In this document: positions 44,141-56,126 of the stretch, piece by piece
Layout: every line of letters begins with the position of its first letter
How positions within the stretch are numbered: the first letter of the stretch is position 1
Assembly (NCBI GenBank): GCA_963995505.1
Contig: OZ023190.1
Location: 7,841,344 to 7,905,343, forward strand
From: Hypericum androsaemum
Lineage: Eukaryota; Streptophyta; Magnoliopsida; Malpighiales; Hypericaceae
Reading direction: 5' to 3'
DNA: 64,000 bases
Notes under the pieces: model-generated
Databases searched by the model: none
What the model was told of the DNA's origin: nothing
Seen by the model: the letters and a program-made list of their open reading frames with translations, nothing else
Made by a program: the position numbers and the translations under genes

Positions 44141-44959
44141 GGCATGTTTCAAAGTTGGAGAGAAATTTGATCTCATTAAGAGCCTTGGATTATACTAGGT
44201 AGAGAAGAATGTTCTGGTGGTGATGACGGGTGAAAGGGATGCTAGGAACACCTATAGGGTAGTGGGGGGCACGGTTGTAGGTGGAGTCACAGCAATCGAT
44301 TCCGATGGAGAGGGAAAAAGCTCTTGACATATGAGGTTAGATCGTATGAAGGAGCGATGGTTTGACATGAATGCAATGAGGATTCGTGGAGACAAGGTTA
44401 GCAAGGCCCCGTTATGGTTGTCTAAAGACACGTGCATATCAAAAGTGTTGGGTAGGTTTTACATTGGGAATGTAAAGTTGTTGGGTAGGTTTGACATCTC
44501 ACTCAAGGCCGAACGATGGAGTTCGTGATATGTCAAGGGTTCTACTTGGTGGAATAAAAGACTGCCTATTGTATACTATGGATTGTAGCATTGGTTCATG
44601 GTAAAATGGTCCAACAGAGAAGCTGTTGAGTTTCTGAGCATGGGTATGACCAAAAAAATAGAGTAACATCTATTGTTACAAGATTGCTTTAGAAAGTGTT
44701 ACATGTTGGGTTCAATAAAGGTTGGAGGGAATACACCAAGCAAGCTTGAGAGTTGTTCGAGCTTAGGGGATATCTCCAAGTGATTGAACAAAGGTGAAGA
44801 GAAAGTGTAGATGATCTTATTAATGGCGGTAGAGTCAGTTTGGTTTTGCAGGACTTTGTGTTTCTTCAAGGGGTGACATCTCATTAAGGTAGAGTTTGTT
44901 GAAGTTTAGATGGAGCTTCATGGTTCTTCCACATGATGATTTTTCGCCAAGGTGGAGGT
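44141..44959 (+). pseudogene. Copia C protease tail and GAG-pre-integrase relic
   Basis: After the solo LTR the reading continues VSKLERNLISLRALDYTR, then GGTVVGGVTAID and, past a stop, HMRLDRMKERWFDM, matching the GAG-pre-integrase LYxLxG ... LWHxRLGHMSE pattern with zinc residues lost. From about 44530 to 44950 I recognise no domain, so integrase, RT and RNase H appear deleted. Confidence 0.6.
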
Positions 44960-45236
44960 TATTGGGAGTTGTGGTGAGAACCAGGGGCTGGTAGTGGCCA
45001 CTTCATTAGCTATCATAAGTGGCGAGTTACAGAAGAAAAAGGGAAGCGGTGGACTAGCGGTCATAAGTTAAGTTCCCATCACAAGGCCTTCTGTTCGTAA
45101 GTTGACGCAGTTAGAAATTTCCTAATAAGACTCAAACTCGATTTTGAACTTTTTGGCCCACCTAGATAGGATTCTTGATGTACAAGAGTTTGTCTATTAT
45201 CTAAAGACAGGTTACCCTAGGTTATGTATGGCTTTG

Positions 45237-47742
45237 TGATGCGCTTGAAAAATGTGCATTTCATTGCATCATTTTAAGGTCATTTAGACCCAGTTTTGAG
45301 TCTTTTTAGATCGAGTCTTGTGTCTTTTATGGCATTTCTTGGTCTGTTGCCTCGAATGGTTTCACTCGTTGATATTTTGTCTTTTGGAGGTAGGTCAAGA
45401 GTGAGGAGCAGTTGAAGATTCAGAGCTTGAAGTGAGTCACGTCAAGAGGAGGCAAGCCGAGAAGAAGCTACACCCATCGAACGAAAAAAACTACACCAAA
45501 CAGCATTTGCCATGTGAAATTTATCGATCGGCAGAGAATCTAGCAGGTCGGCGAATGCTTGGTTTCACAAATCCTTCAAGATCCTTCGAAGAAATATCTG
45601 GATGTTTTGGCCCAGCGCAACAAGCGCTGATCGACGAGGAAGTCATTCCTACGACATCCACCGATCGACAAAATCTTAAGACGGACGGTGAGATTGCCAC
45701 CTAACGGCGGAGAACTCCAGACCATCGAACGGCTCATATGTCCACCGATCGACGAACTCGCCCAGTTTTCCCCTAGAATTTAGATATTTTAAGGGCATTT
45801 TTGGTCATATTCGTGGCAACTAGGGTTTTGGGGGATGACTCTCTATAAATAGCCCTCTAACCCTCTCATTTTTTAAGCTTGGAAAAAGGAACTAAAATTA
45901 GGGTTTAGTGAAAGAAGAGGGGCATTCAGAGCAAGGAGAGGATGCGAGGTGGGGTTCTAGCGGATCTCCGCGACTGAGCTTTCTCTTCCCTTTTCTCTCA
46001 TTTAGCTTTTGTGACATTGTTCTTCTGTTTATGCATTATTGTTGAATGATGACGATGGCCTTTGGGTCGGGTTCCCTAGTGCACCCCGAGTGACTTGATT
46101 TTGGAATGAGCATTATCTTGAGAGTGCGTAATAGGTAGAGTCATAATTCTTTGATTTGACAGACCTTGTGTTAGGATTATAAGTCTAGAACACTCTCCCG
46201 ATCATAGGTTCTTACCAATAGATTCTAGAACCCTCTCCCGACCATAGCAGAATTACTACCTGTTAGACTCGTGATTCATGGTGTGAGAACCTATGCCAAT
46301 GACATCGTAGGGAGGACACTAGTTGGCTATTACGTAGTTCATTAATTAGTTAGGATTAGGAGGATAACTAGTGAAATGTACACTCTTGTGAGGTTGACAA
46401 CTCACTGTGAGAAGGGGTGTCTATGGAGTGGGCCGTTTGAAACCTAGAGCCCGAATTTGTGGTGTGATGGACTCAGAAGGTGAAGCACTATGCTTAAGGC
46501 TCACTTAGGCCTACCTGGTACTTAATAAGCCCAAAAGAGACTAATTTGCAAGGGGTTGCATGAAAGTACCTTGCCCATTTCTTCCTTATTGCTATTTTTT
46601 CCTGATTTCTTATTGTATTGGCTTGACGTTTCCCAAAATCAAAACAAAAACATTTTCAACCTAATCCACTTGTGCAATTTGTTAGGGATGTCTTGAACCC
46701 TCTCCCTGTAGTTCATCATTTTTATACCCTTACTCCCTTTATTACATCGGGGTGTAAAAACCCTCTGGTCAATTGGTGCCATTGCTGGGGAGCGGCATCT
46801 CCCAAGGCACCCAAGTTGATTTTCACCCTGGTTTAGGTTGTTTTCATTTATTGTTGATAAGCACTGATCTGAGTTGCTGCTTTATTTTCTTGACTATGTA
46901 GATACATTAGATCTCGTACGACGAAGAGGCATTCATGAGCTAACCTAGTACAATACGATGGAGGATGAGAGCCAGTTCAGGGGACAAGGAAACCCTCTAC
47001 GGGGAAGAGGTCAAGAAGGGAAGAGAGGGACATAGAGATGGAGACAATTAGAGTTAAAGAAGAGACACAAAGCTCAGGCATTCCATCTATTATTGAATAA
47101 GATGAAGTCTCTTGTGTAATCAGTGATGGATGAGCTCTTGTTAACCTAATGTCACTAAAGTTGTGGAGGAGAATGAGCAATATTGGACTTTTCCCATTCC
47201 GTCGAGGGTTACGCCTCAAGAGCGGACAAGTGATAATACTGTTGGGCATTGTAAAGGAAGTACCTGTTCATATTCAGGAATATGAGATGAGAGAGGATTT
47301 TATGGTAGTGGAGCACCCGATGAGGATGAGGATGAGGATGAGGATGAGGCTCACACCAATATTCGAAAGCCCGTTCCTAACAAAGACAAACTATCATAGA
47401 CAGATAAGAAAACTCAACCTTCTCACATTCGAAGAAATAAAAGAGAAATTTGATTCACCAGTGGTGGCCAAGCTTGGGAAACGCTCTGCTAAACAACAAC
47501 ATCACGTGCTCGTCCCACCACTTCAAATAGGGACGCCCTCTCAACTCTCCTCCTAATGATTGTGTTTGTCTTGTGATACTTTGATTGTCTTGTGTCTGTT
47601 TTCAATCTTGGCATGTATTGTGGCCATGTAGTCCTTGATGTTTGCTTTTGATTGAAGTGTTTTTAGTTTCTTTGACCACGGAGGTCATAGAAATTTTTTT
47701 TTTCATATTGGTTTAGTCTTCTATACCCATCCAAGTGTGTGT

Positions 47743-47773
<31 letters not shown>

Positions 47774-49443
47774 CATGGGGGAATTCTATATAGGAACTTA
47801 AATGTTTAGGTCTAGATCTTTGTAAATAGGTCTAGTTTTGGCATTTTGGACCCCTCTCAAAATTTTTGATTCTTTGTCATAAGCAAACCCCAGACCTTTT
47901 AGGAGCATACCCTGGGTGTAAAGCATAGGAATACTTAATTTATCTCTTTCGAGTAGGTGATTTGCAGAAGGATGGGGGCCATTTTTGAAGAGTTTGAGCT
48001 AAGAGTTGTAGAGCCAACCCTTTATTTCTACTTTGATTTACCCCGTTGAGTCTAGCCATTCTTTGTATATATACATTTGCCATGCCTAACTCTTTTCCAA
48101 ATTTCTCCTACCTTTGACACCTAGTCCGAGGTAGTGCATATGATTTATCTTATGGGCATTTTTGTAAGGAAAATATAGTAGAATAGGCTTCATTTGGTTG
48201 GGTTTGATCTTGGGATAATTGGGTAACAAAGGGCCAAACCAAAAAGATCAAGCTTTGCCAAGATAAAATTATGCCAAGCAGGAATAAATGAGAGTGGAGA
48301 AAAGAAGGTGAAAGGAAAAAAAGACAAAAGTAAAAAAGCAACAAAAAATATAAGTGTTGGTATGAATAAGGCATCAAATAAGAGGCATGCTTGTGTCATG
48401 AGACCATAGGTCTTAGGGAACAATGGCACCGCAATATTTAATTTAGTAAAATACACACTGTGCGGTTTGCGGTTTGGTGCAAAATCATGCTGTTTGGGTT
48501 TCACGGTGTGGGTGCGGTGTGGTGCGGGTTGCGATTTAACACTGCGAAGTGGGCCAAATTTCAGTAGGCCCAAATTTGGATAAAAAAGCCTTTTCTTTAA
48601 TTTTTTTTGGGTAAAAATTAAGCCCAGTTCCTAACTTCCCCACAAGTCCACGAATTATAAACATAAAAGGGCCAAGAACTTCACAACAAGTTGCAAATTC
48701 CATACTGCATATCCAAATACACAAAATTCATGAAAACAAGCGATAAATTCCAACCAGTTCCAATAGCAGATTCTAACAATTTCGAGCAGCAAATTAATGA
48801 AAGCAACATCCAAATTTCATCCTCTCACAACCAATTGATTCAATAACAGCAACATCCAAATTCCAGCAAGTTCCATCCTCTTAGAAGCCCTTCTAGTCGT
48901 CGTCTTTGACTTCAAATTCTACCATTTTGGATCAAAATTCCCAGACTTGGCAGAGACAAAAATAGAGGATGGCAGAGGGAAAGGCAGAGGAATCAGAGTA
49001 CTTGGAGGATGCCTGAGAGACGGTGGACGCCTGGAAGAGAGAAAAGACAGAGGGAAAGGCAGAAATAATTACTACTCTATAACAAACTAAAAAAATCAAA
49101 TAGAAATTACACAAATTAAGTTATTTTTACCTTAGGGTTTCTGATAGGTGTATGAGGACTTGGAGGACGCCTGAGAGAGACGACGGAGGCCGGTGTAGGG
49201 TGGAGACATCGTTGGTGTTTAGTGGTTTTTTGATTTGGGGGTTTTATGATTTGGGGGTTTAGGGTTTTTTCATTTGGGGATCAGTGGTCGCCGACAGGAG
49301 AGCTCTGAAATGGAAGGATGAGGATCTAGTCGGGAGGGAGGGGGCTTCGAAAATAAATTAATCGAGAGGGAGAGAGGGGGTTTGAGAAATAATCGGGGAA
49401 AGAGGAAGAGGGATAGATATGGGGGTTCTTTTGCTAGCTCTCA

Positions 49444-49488
<45 letters not shown>

Positions 49489-51759
49489 CGATGTCATTTT
49501 ATATTCGGTGTGCGGTTTGATGGTGCGGTACAAATTAAAAATCGCAGCCGACCCACTATGTGTGAGTTTGGTGTCAAACCGCACCATCAAACTGCCTAAA
49601 CAATTAAATGTGGTTTTTGTTCAGTTTGTGATGTGCGGTTTGGTGCAGTTTGCAGTTTAGATCAGTTTTTTGCTCACTCCTAGATTTAGGGTGAGCAAGT
49701 AGAATAGACGAGGGCTAGAATACCTTTATAACTTACACCTCGGATTGGGTGGTTTAGCTACTGCCCATTTTTTTATGCTCACCTAAACTTTATCCCCATT
49801 AGAACCTAAGTCAAAGTCCCCTTTATTGTAATCCCCATCTCTTATGAGACAATCTCGAGTGGGAGTAGGATATCTCAGGACCCCGAACATATTCGTGAGA
49901 GATAGGAAGTTGACTACTAAACTGTGAGCTTAAATGATTTCCTATCTTTTGAGTGCTCAATCCTATAGGTTCCAGCCACCTCTGGTGAATGCTTGATTAA
50001 ACCCTCAAGGGTGTAGTCCTTGCGTATTCTTATTTTTACACTCGGGGGAGTGAGTTATTGGGTTGTAGGGTAGTCTTGTGATGGGAAGTCAAATTTTTGA
50101 GGGATCCTTTTTTCTATGAGTATGCCAAATCTTCATCTATTTTATCTGTTAGTGAGTCAGAGTCGAGTCTTTTGCTTGAGGACAAGCAAATATTCAAATA
50201 TGGGGGTGTGATGCACTTGAGAAAGGCATATTTCACTACATCATTCTAAGGTCATTAAGACCCTTTTTAGTATTTTTACATCAAGTCCTGCGTCTTTTGT
50301 GCCATTTCTTAGTCTGTTGCCTCGAATGGTCTCACTCGTGTATATTTTATCTTTTGGAGGTAGGTCAAGAGTGAGGAGCAGCTGAAGATGTGGAGCTTGA
50401 AGTAAGTCAAGTCAAGAGGAGGTAAGTTAGGAAGAAGTTGCACCCGCCGAACGGCAAAAATTGCACCGAATGGCATTTGCCCTATGAAATCTGCCAATCG
50501 GTGGAGAATCTCACCGGTCGGCGAATGCTTGGTTTTAAGAATCTTCTGGGCTCCTTCGAAAAAAATCTTTGGATTTTTTCGCCTGGCGCAACATGCGTTG
50601 ATCGGCAAGGAAGCCGTACTTGAGATATCCGCTGATCGGCAAAATCTCAAGGCGAGCGGCAAGATTGCCACCGAGCGCCAGACGTGCTCGTCGAACAATG
50701 GAGAACTCCAGACCACCGAATGACGCATATGTCCACCGATTGACAGACTCGTCCAATTTTGCCCATAGAAATTAGATATTTTAAGGACATTTTTGTTCAT
50801 TTTTGTGGCTGCTAGGATTTTGGGGGATGACTCTCTATAAATAGCCCCCTCCCAACCCTCTCATTTTGTAAGTTTGGAAAAAGGAACTAAAATTAGGGTT
50901 TAGTGAAAGAAGAGGGGCGTTCGGAGCAAGGAGCGTATGCGAGGCGTGGTTCGAGCGGATCTCCACAATTGAGTTTTCTCTTCCCTTTTCTCTCATTTAG
51001 TTTTTGTACAATTGTTCTTCTATTTATGCATTATTGTTGAATGACGACGGTGCATGAATAGTCATCTTTGGGTCGGGTGCTCTAGTGCACCTCAAACGAC
51101 TTGGTTTAGGAATGGGCTTTATCTTGAGAGCGCGTAGTGGGTAGAGTGTGTAATGCTTTGGTTTGACGGACCTTGTGTTAGGATTGTGAGTCTAGAACCC
51201 TCTCTCGACCATAAGTTCTTGCCAATAAGTTGTAGACTCGCTCGAAAGACTTAATTTTTATGAGAAGAGCAAAATTACTACCCGTTAGACTAGTGATTCA
51301 TGGTGTGAGAACCTACGCCAGTGACACCATAGGGAGGACACTAGTTGGCTAGGGATTAGGAGGATAACTGGTGACTCGTACACTCTTGTGAGGTTGACAA
51401 CTCACTATGAGAAGGGATGTCTATGAAGTGGGCTGTTTAAAACCTAGAGCCTGATTTTGTGGTGTGATGGACTCAGAAGGTGAAGCACCATACTTAAGGC
51501 TCACCTAGGCCCACCTGGTACTTAATAAGCCCATGAGATACCAAGTTGTAAGGGGTTGCATGAAGCACCTTGCTAATTTCATTCTTATTGTTATTTTTTC
51601 CTGATTTCTTGTTGCCTTGGCTTGACACTTCCCAAAAATAAAACAAAAATACTTTCAACCTAATCTATTTGTGCAATTCGCTAAGGATGTGTTGACCTGG
51701 TTTGACATTTTCATACCCTTACTCACTTTATTGCATCAGGGTATAAAAATCTCTTGTCA
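45237..51759 (+). mobile_element. Non-autonomous Ty3/gypsy LTR element (6523 bp; Tat/Athila-like ends), inside the right LTR of copia C
   Basis: LTRs at 45237-46771 (1535 bp) and 50211-51759 (1549 bp) start TGATGC and end GTCA. The 5-bp duplication CTTTG lies at 45232-45236 and 51760-51764. The primer site TGGTGCCATTGCTGGGGA (46774-46791) is close to the tRNA-Asp-type site TGGCGCCGTTGCCGGGG of plant Athila/Tat elements. CTTGAGGACAAGCAAATATT and TATGGGGGTG before the right LTR match the usual 3' sequence of that group. Each LTR has CTCTATAAATAGCCC as TATA box. The 3.4-kb interior has no protease, RT or integrase: a LARD-type element. Confidence 0.9.
46772..50210 (+). other. Non-coding interior of the gypsy element
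   Basis: A short frame near 46958 opens MEDESQFRGQGNPLRGRGQE and stops after about 25 residues, perhaps a gag start. The frame at 47149-47556 has no domain I know and contains a (GATGAG)n run near 47320-47349. Microsatellites: (GT)n followed by a G run at about 47738-47773, and (TA)n at 49449-49484. Repeated GTGCGGTTTGGTGC blocks near 48455-48535 and 49500-49650, with GCTCACTCCTAG at 49670-49682, suggest a decayed hAT-like MITE of about 1.2 kb. Confidence 0.5.
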
Positions 51760-52010
51760 CTTTGTGACTCGGATATTCATCAATTAAAATTCTCCTTTTT
51801 TTCGTGGACATAGCCATTAGGCCGAACAATATAATATTTCGTGTCCATTATTCGAGGCGTTATTCTCTTGGTATCCTCGATTACCTAACAACTTTTGGGA
51901 ACTCAAGTGTAAGAATCACAATGAGATTTTGAGGGATGATTACAAATGAAAGTAACGAACCTTTCTATACATATCCAAAGATGGATCCTCATACAAGTGG
52001 AAACTGTTAT

Positions 52011-53133
52011 GCAGATCACTTCTGTTGAAGAAGCAAAAAGTTCATACCCTCTATTTTGGGCTCGGAGCAAATTTTGCTCTTATTTTCTGTGGAAGAACAG
52101 TGAAACATTTTCTGACATGAGAAAAAACCTGGGTCGTGGAGTTGATGATTAGGCCATTTTTCTCAAGACGATGATGAGTATTGTTATAGGGATGGGGTTT
52201 GCAATCTGTTTTCTCTAACGGTGGGCGAAATGCAATGTTGATCTTCCAACCCACAACCGGAAGAAGAAGGTGACTTTTCAACTATGTTTCACTTCATCGG
52301 GAAGTTTTTTCCTTGCCATTTAGGCTCCATTGTTGGGGCCTATGTTTAGTTATTGGACCATGTTTGTTGATATCTCAAACTATCAGTTAATAATGCAATG
52401 TTTGGTTCAGCCAACCTGGAGAGGCAAGTCTTCGAAGTTGCAGGAGGTTTGTGCTTGGGTATATGGAGGGACATGACGGATGAGGTGGTGTATTTGAGAC
52501 CGATGTGATATATTTAAAATGATGAAATGCCATGTAAGATGGTGTTATTATCGATGATCAAAAAAGTGGTTACGAAATGTGAAGTGACCCGTTTAGAATA
52601 GTATAAAAATTTATTTTAAGTACAAGATGTGTATTGAATTTTTGAACAAGTAAAGAGTTGTATGTACATTTAACTTTAGTGGCTTTTCCAGACGTGCCAC
52701 AACACAAATGTACATCTTGCGTGCCCTTTAAACACTCTGTTTTGGTGGGTCTAATGAATGTGACTTTTTGAGCTTTGTTAAATGTTGAGACTGTTTCCAC
52801 CGGCTAGTTCTCCAAGACAATTTGCCAAAAGGGAATCCCATGTGATGCAATGAGTAAACTTATCTGGTTACTTTACTGTCGATGGGTCCTTGAATCCCCA
52901 TCTAACTACTTTTTCAGTTGTGCATATTTATTTAATCTATGATAAGGAACTGTGTAATTTCTACTACCAACATGTAATTTTGTAGATAATTCTATACAGA
53001 TCAACTTATTCAAGTTCGAATTCTCGAAACGATTTCCTTTTTTATATTGATAGAAACAAGGCCTTCTATTAACTAACATCTGTGAGATTGAGGCTGATGT
53101 AGATACAATTACAAAGACACAAAATGTTCATAT
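52011..53133. other. Intergenic stretch downstream of the DUF868 gene
   Basis: Nothing recognised. The minus-strand frame at 52570-52800 has no known domain. The part next to 53134 is presumably the 3' UTR of the DUF868 gene. Confidence 0.4.
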
Positions 53134-54216
53134 TCACTCAGGTCCTAACATGTCAAACTTGCCATCCTTCCTCCAAGCATACAACGACAAAGAGAACCCT
53201 CCACTGCTCCCACAGGACCTGGTGGTTGATGAAGAGCACGAGCTCCTTCCACAGTCACTGCTCTCCTCCGCCCACTGCAGCACGCTGGAGCGCGACGGGG
53301 AAGGCGAAAGCAGCACCGCCCCGCCTCGCGGAGGGGTTGAAGCTGACGAGGACATGCTCTTCCTCATCAGCCTCTTCTCCGGCCCGACCATTTCAGGCCA
53401 AACCCCACCATGATTATCACCAACGTGGAATATAAAGACACCTGCATTATCCTTGTCATTGACCCAATTGAACACGTCCCAATAGAACTCAACTTCAGTC
53501 CCACCAACTAGGATCCTCTCATTGCCTCTGAACTTCCAAGCCAACCTTTTCACGACCAAGCTAGTCACCCCATCCACTTTAACCACCAGGGTACCTCCAT
53601 TGCACTCTATACCGATCTCATGCCTGGTCCCCAAGAACTTGGCTCTAGAGACATAACTCTTCTGTCCAAACACATGCTCCCTTCTGGACAAAAGATTAGG
53701 CTCTTCCATTCTCCTTGCCAACCCGGTCCGCCTTGCCAGCTCATTGTGGAGATCACCAAGGAAGAACTCCAATCTTGAGTTGCAAGAAATGGCAAGGTAG
53801 AAACACCGCTCCGGCTCGGCCGAGTTGCTGGCGAACTCAGCCTTGCTGAAGTCCCAGTGAAGCTTAAGCCTCTGGTTAGAGTGGTGGTGTGACAAGTAGA
53901 TAGACTTGGAGCCATGACCACGGTCCCGAAAGAAGGAGAAGGTTGAAGGGTAAAGGGAGATTGTAATGCAGAAAGAGTCGGTGGAATAGAGGGTTAAGGA
54001 GTGGGAGAAGATGCTCTTTGACCAAGTAAGGGTTAGATATGTTGGTGTATTGAAGATCTGAGCTTGGTAGATGCTTGTTATGAGGTTTTGGGGGACTTGG
54101 TATGAGTTGGTACTACTTCTTCTTGGTGTATTTGGTTGGCTGAAGCATTTTCTAAACATCGCTCTTCTCTTCTTTTTTTCTTTTTTTGACTTTGATGCTT
54201 TTGAGAGAAATGGCAA
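53134..54216 (-). CDS. DUF868 family protein (single exon, up to 360 residues)
   Basis: DUF868 proteins are plant-specific and of unknown biochemical role. From about residue 40 to 275 the product shows the family pattern: VPQNLITSIYQAQIFNTPTY, LTLTWSKSIFSHSL, LKLHWDFSKAEFASNSAEPE, CFYLAISCNSRLEFFLGDL, LLSRREHVFGQKSYVSRAKF, HEIGIECNGGTLVVKVDG, VKRLAWKFRGNERILVGGTE and VEFYWDVFNWVNDKDNAGVF. The C-terminus is Ser-rich and ends FSLSLYAWRKDGKFD. The first Met (54216) lies in a Lys-rich start; Met20 (54159, MFRKCFSQPNTPR) is an equally good start, and a TATA box at 54259-54267 gives a longer leader if Met20 is used. No introns, stops or shifts. Confidence 0.88.
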   Translation of the reverse strand: MPFLSKASKSKKEKKKRRAMFRKCFSQPNTPRRSSTNSYQVPQNLITSIYQAQIFNTPTYLTLTWSKSIFSHSLTLYSTDSFCITISLYPSTFSFFRDRGHGSKSIYLSHHHSNQRLKLHWDFSKAEFASNSAEPERCFYLAISCNSRLEFFLGDLHNELARRTGLARRMEEPNLLSRREHVFGQKSYVSRAKFLGTRHEIGIECNGGTLVVKVDGVTSLVVKRLAWKFRGNERILVGGTEVEFYWDVFNWVNDKDNAGVFIFHVGDNHGGVWPEMVGPEKRLMRKSMSSSASTPPRGGAVLLSPSPSRSSVLQWAEESSDCGRSSCSSSTTRSCGSSGGFSLSLYAWRKDGKFDMLGPE

Positions 54217-54258
54217 ATGAGGCTTTTGAACAGATGGCTTTGGTTTGGTTGTTGATTT

Positions 54259-54267
54259 AATTTATAG
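54259..54267 (-). promoter_or_regulatory. TATA box of the DUF868 gene
   Basis: The minus strand reads ACTATAAATTAA about 43-51 bp before the first ATG. Transcription would then start around 54230, leaving a leader of about 14 nt to Met1 or about 70 nt to Met20. Confidence 0.5.
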
Positions 54268-54284
54268 TATAGATAGGTATGCAA

Positions 54285-55128
54285 TGCCTCTCATGAATTA
54301 TAATTTAATTTATATCTATTGCTGGTGACAATGTTGGATAGAATCATTACAAAGTACTTACTATGATGGTTCTCCAGCTGTCAATGTCATGCCAGAAACT
54401 GGAACAACTGATATTTGATTATTTTCTGTTAAACCAAATTCTCTCTTGTAATGGAAGCAAACACAGCTGATATTTGCTCAAAACCCTTTGGTGGGATATA
54501 TTTGCTAATTTAAATCCTTACTAATTTCAAGGGGACAGTAATAAAGGTCAAAAAATTGAAGGCAGTGGTCATGAAGAGAGCAGTAAGCTGCAACCACAAG
54601 TAGAATTGGATCTACCACAACATCGAATCACAGCTACATAGACATGGAGACCAGAAGACATAATCATAGTTTGGGCCAACACTCGAATCCATGCTGGCTT
54701 CCTTAATTTGCGCCTTGGGAAGCCTCCTCCCATTCTCTATGCCTCCCTATTTTTATTTAAGATTAATTTTTTACGATTAGTCACAATTTATCATGGTTTG
54801 AACTATGAACCTCTGTAAAATCATCATACTCTTTATGCTGTTAAATCAAATTTTTTTGCCGAGTTGATCAATGAGAAATATTCCAAATGGTAAAAGATCT
54901 CGATTGTTTTCAAATTTTATAAATATAAAAAATATCAATAAGAGAACTGTTTTATAACTAGAACCGAAAATACTTAACTCTAAATACCAAAAATTTACCA
55001 AAAAAAATATGTGAGTTGGGTGGCTTTGGCTCGTAGTCCCAACCTCGTCTTCTCTTTTGTCCATACCAATATCTAGATTTAAATTAGTAGGATCTTAAGT
55101 TGTGACAGATTAGTGCGAATTTGAAATT
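54285..55128. other. Upstream intergenic region of the DUF868 gene
   Basis: AT-rich sequence up to the left duplication of copia B; no gene or element was recognised. Confidence 0.4.
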
Positions 55129-55133
55129 CTATT

Positions 55134-56126
55134 TGTTGTTTGTCGGAGGTGGTGCACTTGATTAGGATCTTGTAAGTTGAGGCAAGAGTTAGACTTTTTC
55201 TCTGTAAGACGAGATTGCCCCGTATTCAGTGCTTACAGGCTATGACAATCGTTTCCAAGTTACAACGACTTCACACTTCGAGTTCGTAGCACGACGACTC
55301 TCGAAGCCTCGGCGAACCTTTGGATACTCAGAACTTTTAACTGAGAGAGGGAGAGAGATCCTACAATTGCTAATGAAGGCTTATGCAAGTTGTAGTGGGG
55401 TGAGATACAAATGAGGGGGAAAGGCCTATTTATAGGCGCTGGAATGGAGGAAGGGAGGCACTCCGAAAGGGCACGAGGCACTTTCGAGGAGATGCATCCA
55501 TTCGGCCAGCAGGCAGACAGCCTCCTTCAGGCACCTTTCCGAATTCCTTCAGCAGGCAGCCCTCCGCTTGTGTTTCTTCAGTGAGCATTCGAGCACAGGC
55601 ACCTTTCTGCACTTCTTCGTGACTGTTCGGAGGGACAGGCCTTCGCTCGCACTCCTTCGCGACGAATCACGCAACCCTTCGGCCGTCTTTAAGTCTCTGG
55701 GATGTTCTAGCCTTTCGTGCCTCTTCGTCCGAGCAGCCTGAGTAGTTTTCGAGCTTCGGCAAAACTTAGAAGCTCCTCCAGCTCCTCCCGATGATACGCA
55801 CATGCAAAGTGCCAAGTGCGCCACAAAGCGCCCATTGCGACCTGCATCTAATGCGCCATCTGCACACGTACGTGCACGTGCGTGTGCACTTGCGCGAGCA
55901 CATATTTATGCTCGGATGGTGCTACGCACCATCCTCGCAACGATCAGAGTTTACTTTCTAGATGATCAGTTTATTTCCTAGCTAACAAGGAGCATCTCCT
56001 TATAAACTAGGAAATTTCCCTTGTTGTTTCCAATATGGTAATGCTATTTCCATTTTTACTTTTGGGCCTACCACTTGGGCTTTTCACTTTGAGCCAAATG
56101 CATAATTTTGCATTCAAAACCCAACA
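55134..56126 (-). repeat. 3' LTR of copia B (993 bp)
   Basis: Bounded by TG...CA and the CTATT duplication on the left. Contains an alternating purine-pyrimidine tract GCACACGTACGTGCACGTGC near 55861-55880. Confidence 0.93.

Larger units (their letters stand above)
41217..51890 (+). mobile_element. Ty1/copia element C, non-autonomous, carrying two nested gypsy insertions
   Basis: The left LTR is 41217-41621 (TGTTGGGAGTTG to CTTAACA, 405 bp). The right LTR is 44960-45236 plus 51765-51890 (403 bp once the nested gypsy element is removed); its first bases read TATTGGG, a TG to TA change. A perfect 5-bp duplication ACTTT lies at 41212-41216 and 51891-51895. A primer site TTGGTATCATAGC (41623-41635) follows the left LTR, and a purine tract GCCAAGGTGGAGG precedes the right one. 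The interior keeps gag, the zinc knuckle, protease and GAG-pre-integrase relics but no integrase core, RT or RNase H. Confidence 0.9.
38921..52010 (-). mobile_element. Gag-only Ty3/gypsy element (TR-GAG-like), split by copia element C
   Basis: The left (3') LTR is 38921-39320, starting TGTGTAACAG and ending CATGACA, followed by the tract TTCTCCCCCAC (polypurine on the minus strand). The right (5') LTR starts at 41101 (TGTGGACAAAC), is cut at 41216 by copia C, resumes at 51896 (TGGGAACTCAAGTGT) and loses similarity near 52010. A tRNA-iMet primer site TGGTATCAGAGCC (minus, 41083-41095) precedes it. Between the LTRs (39321-41100) only a gag relic is present; no protease, RT or integrase. Without the insert the element is about 2.4-2.6 kb. 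The right end is truncated, so no duplication can be read. Confidence 0.75.

Noticed and set aside
47149..47556. 135-codon ORF in the gypsy interior as a gag gene
   Set aside because: No capsid or knuckle motif; part is a GATGAG microsatellite.
49382..49660. ORF with an Ile-Tyr repeat
   Set aside because: Translation of a (TA)n microsatellite.
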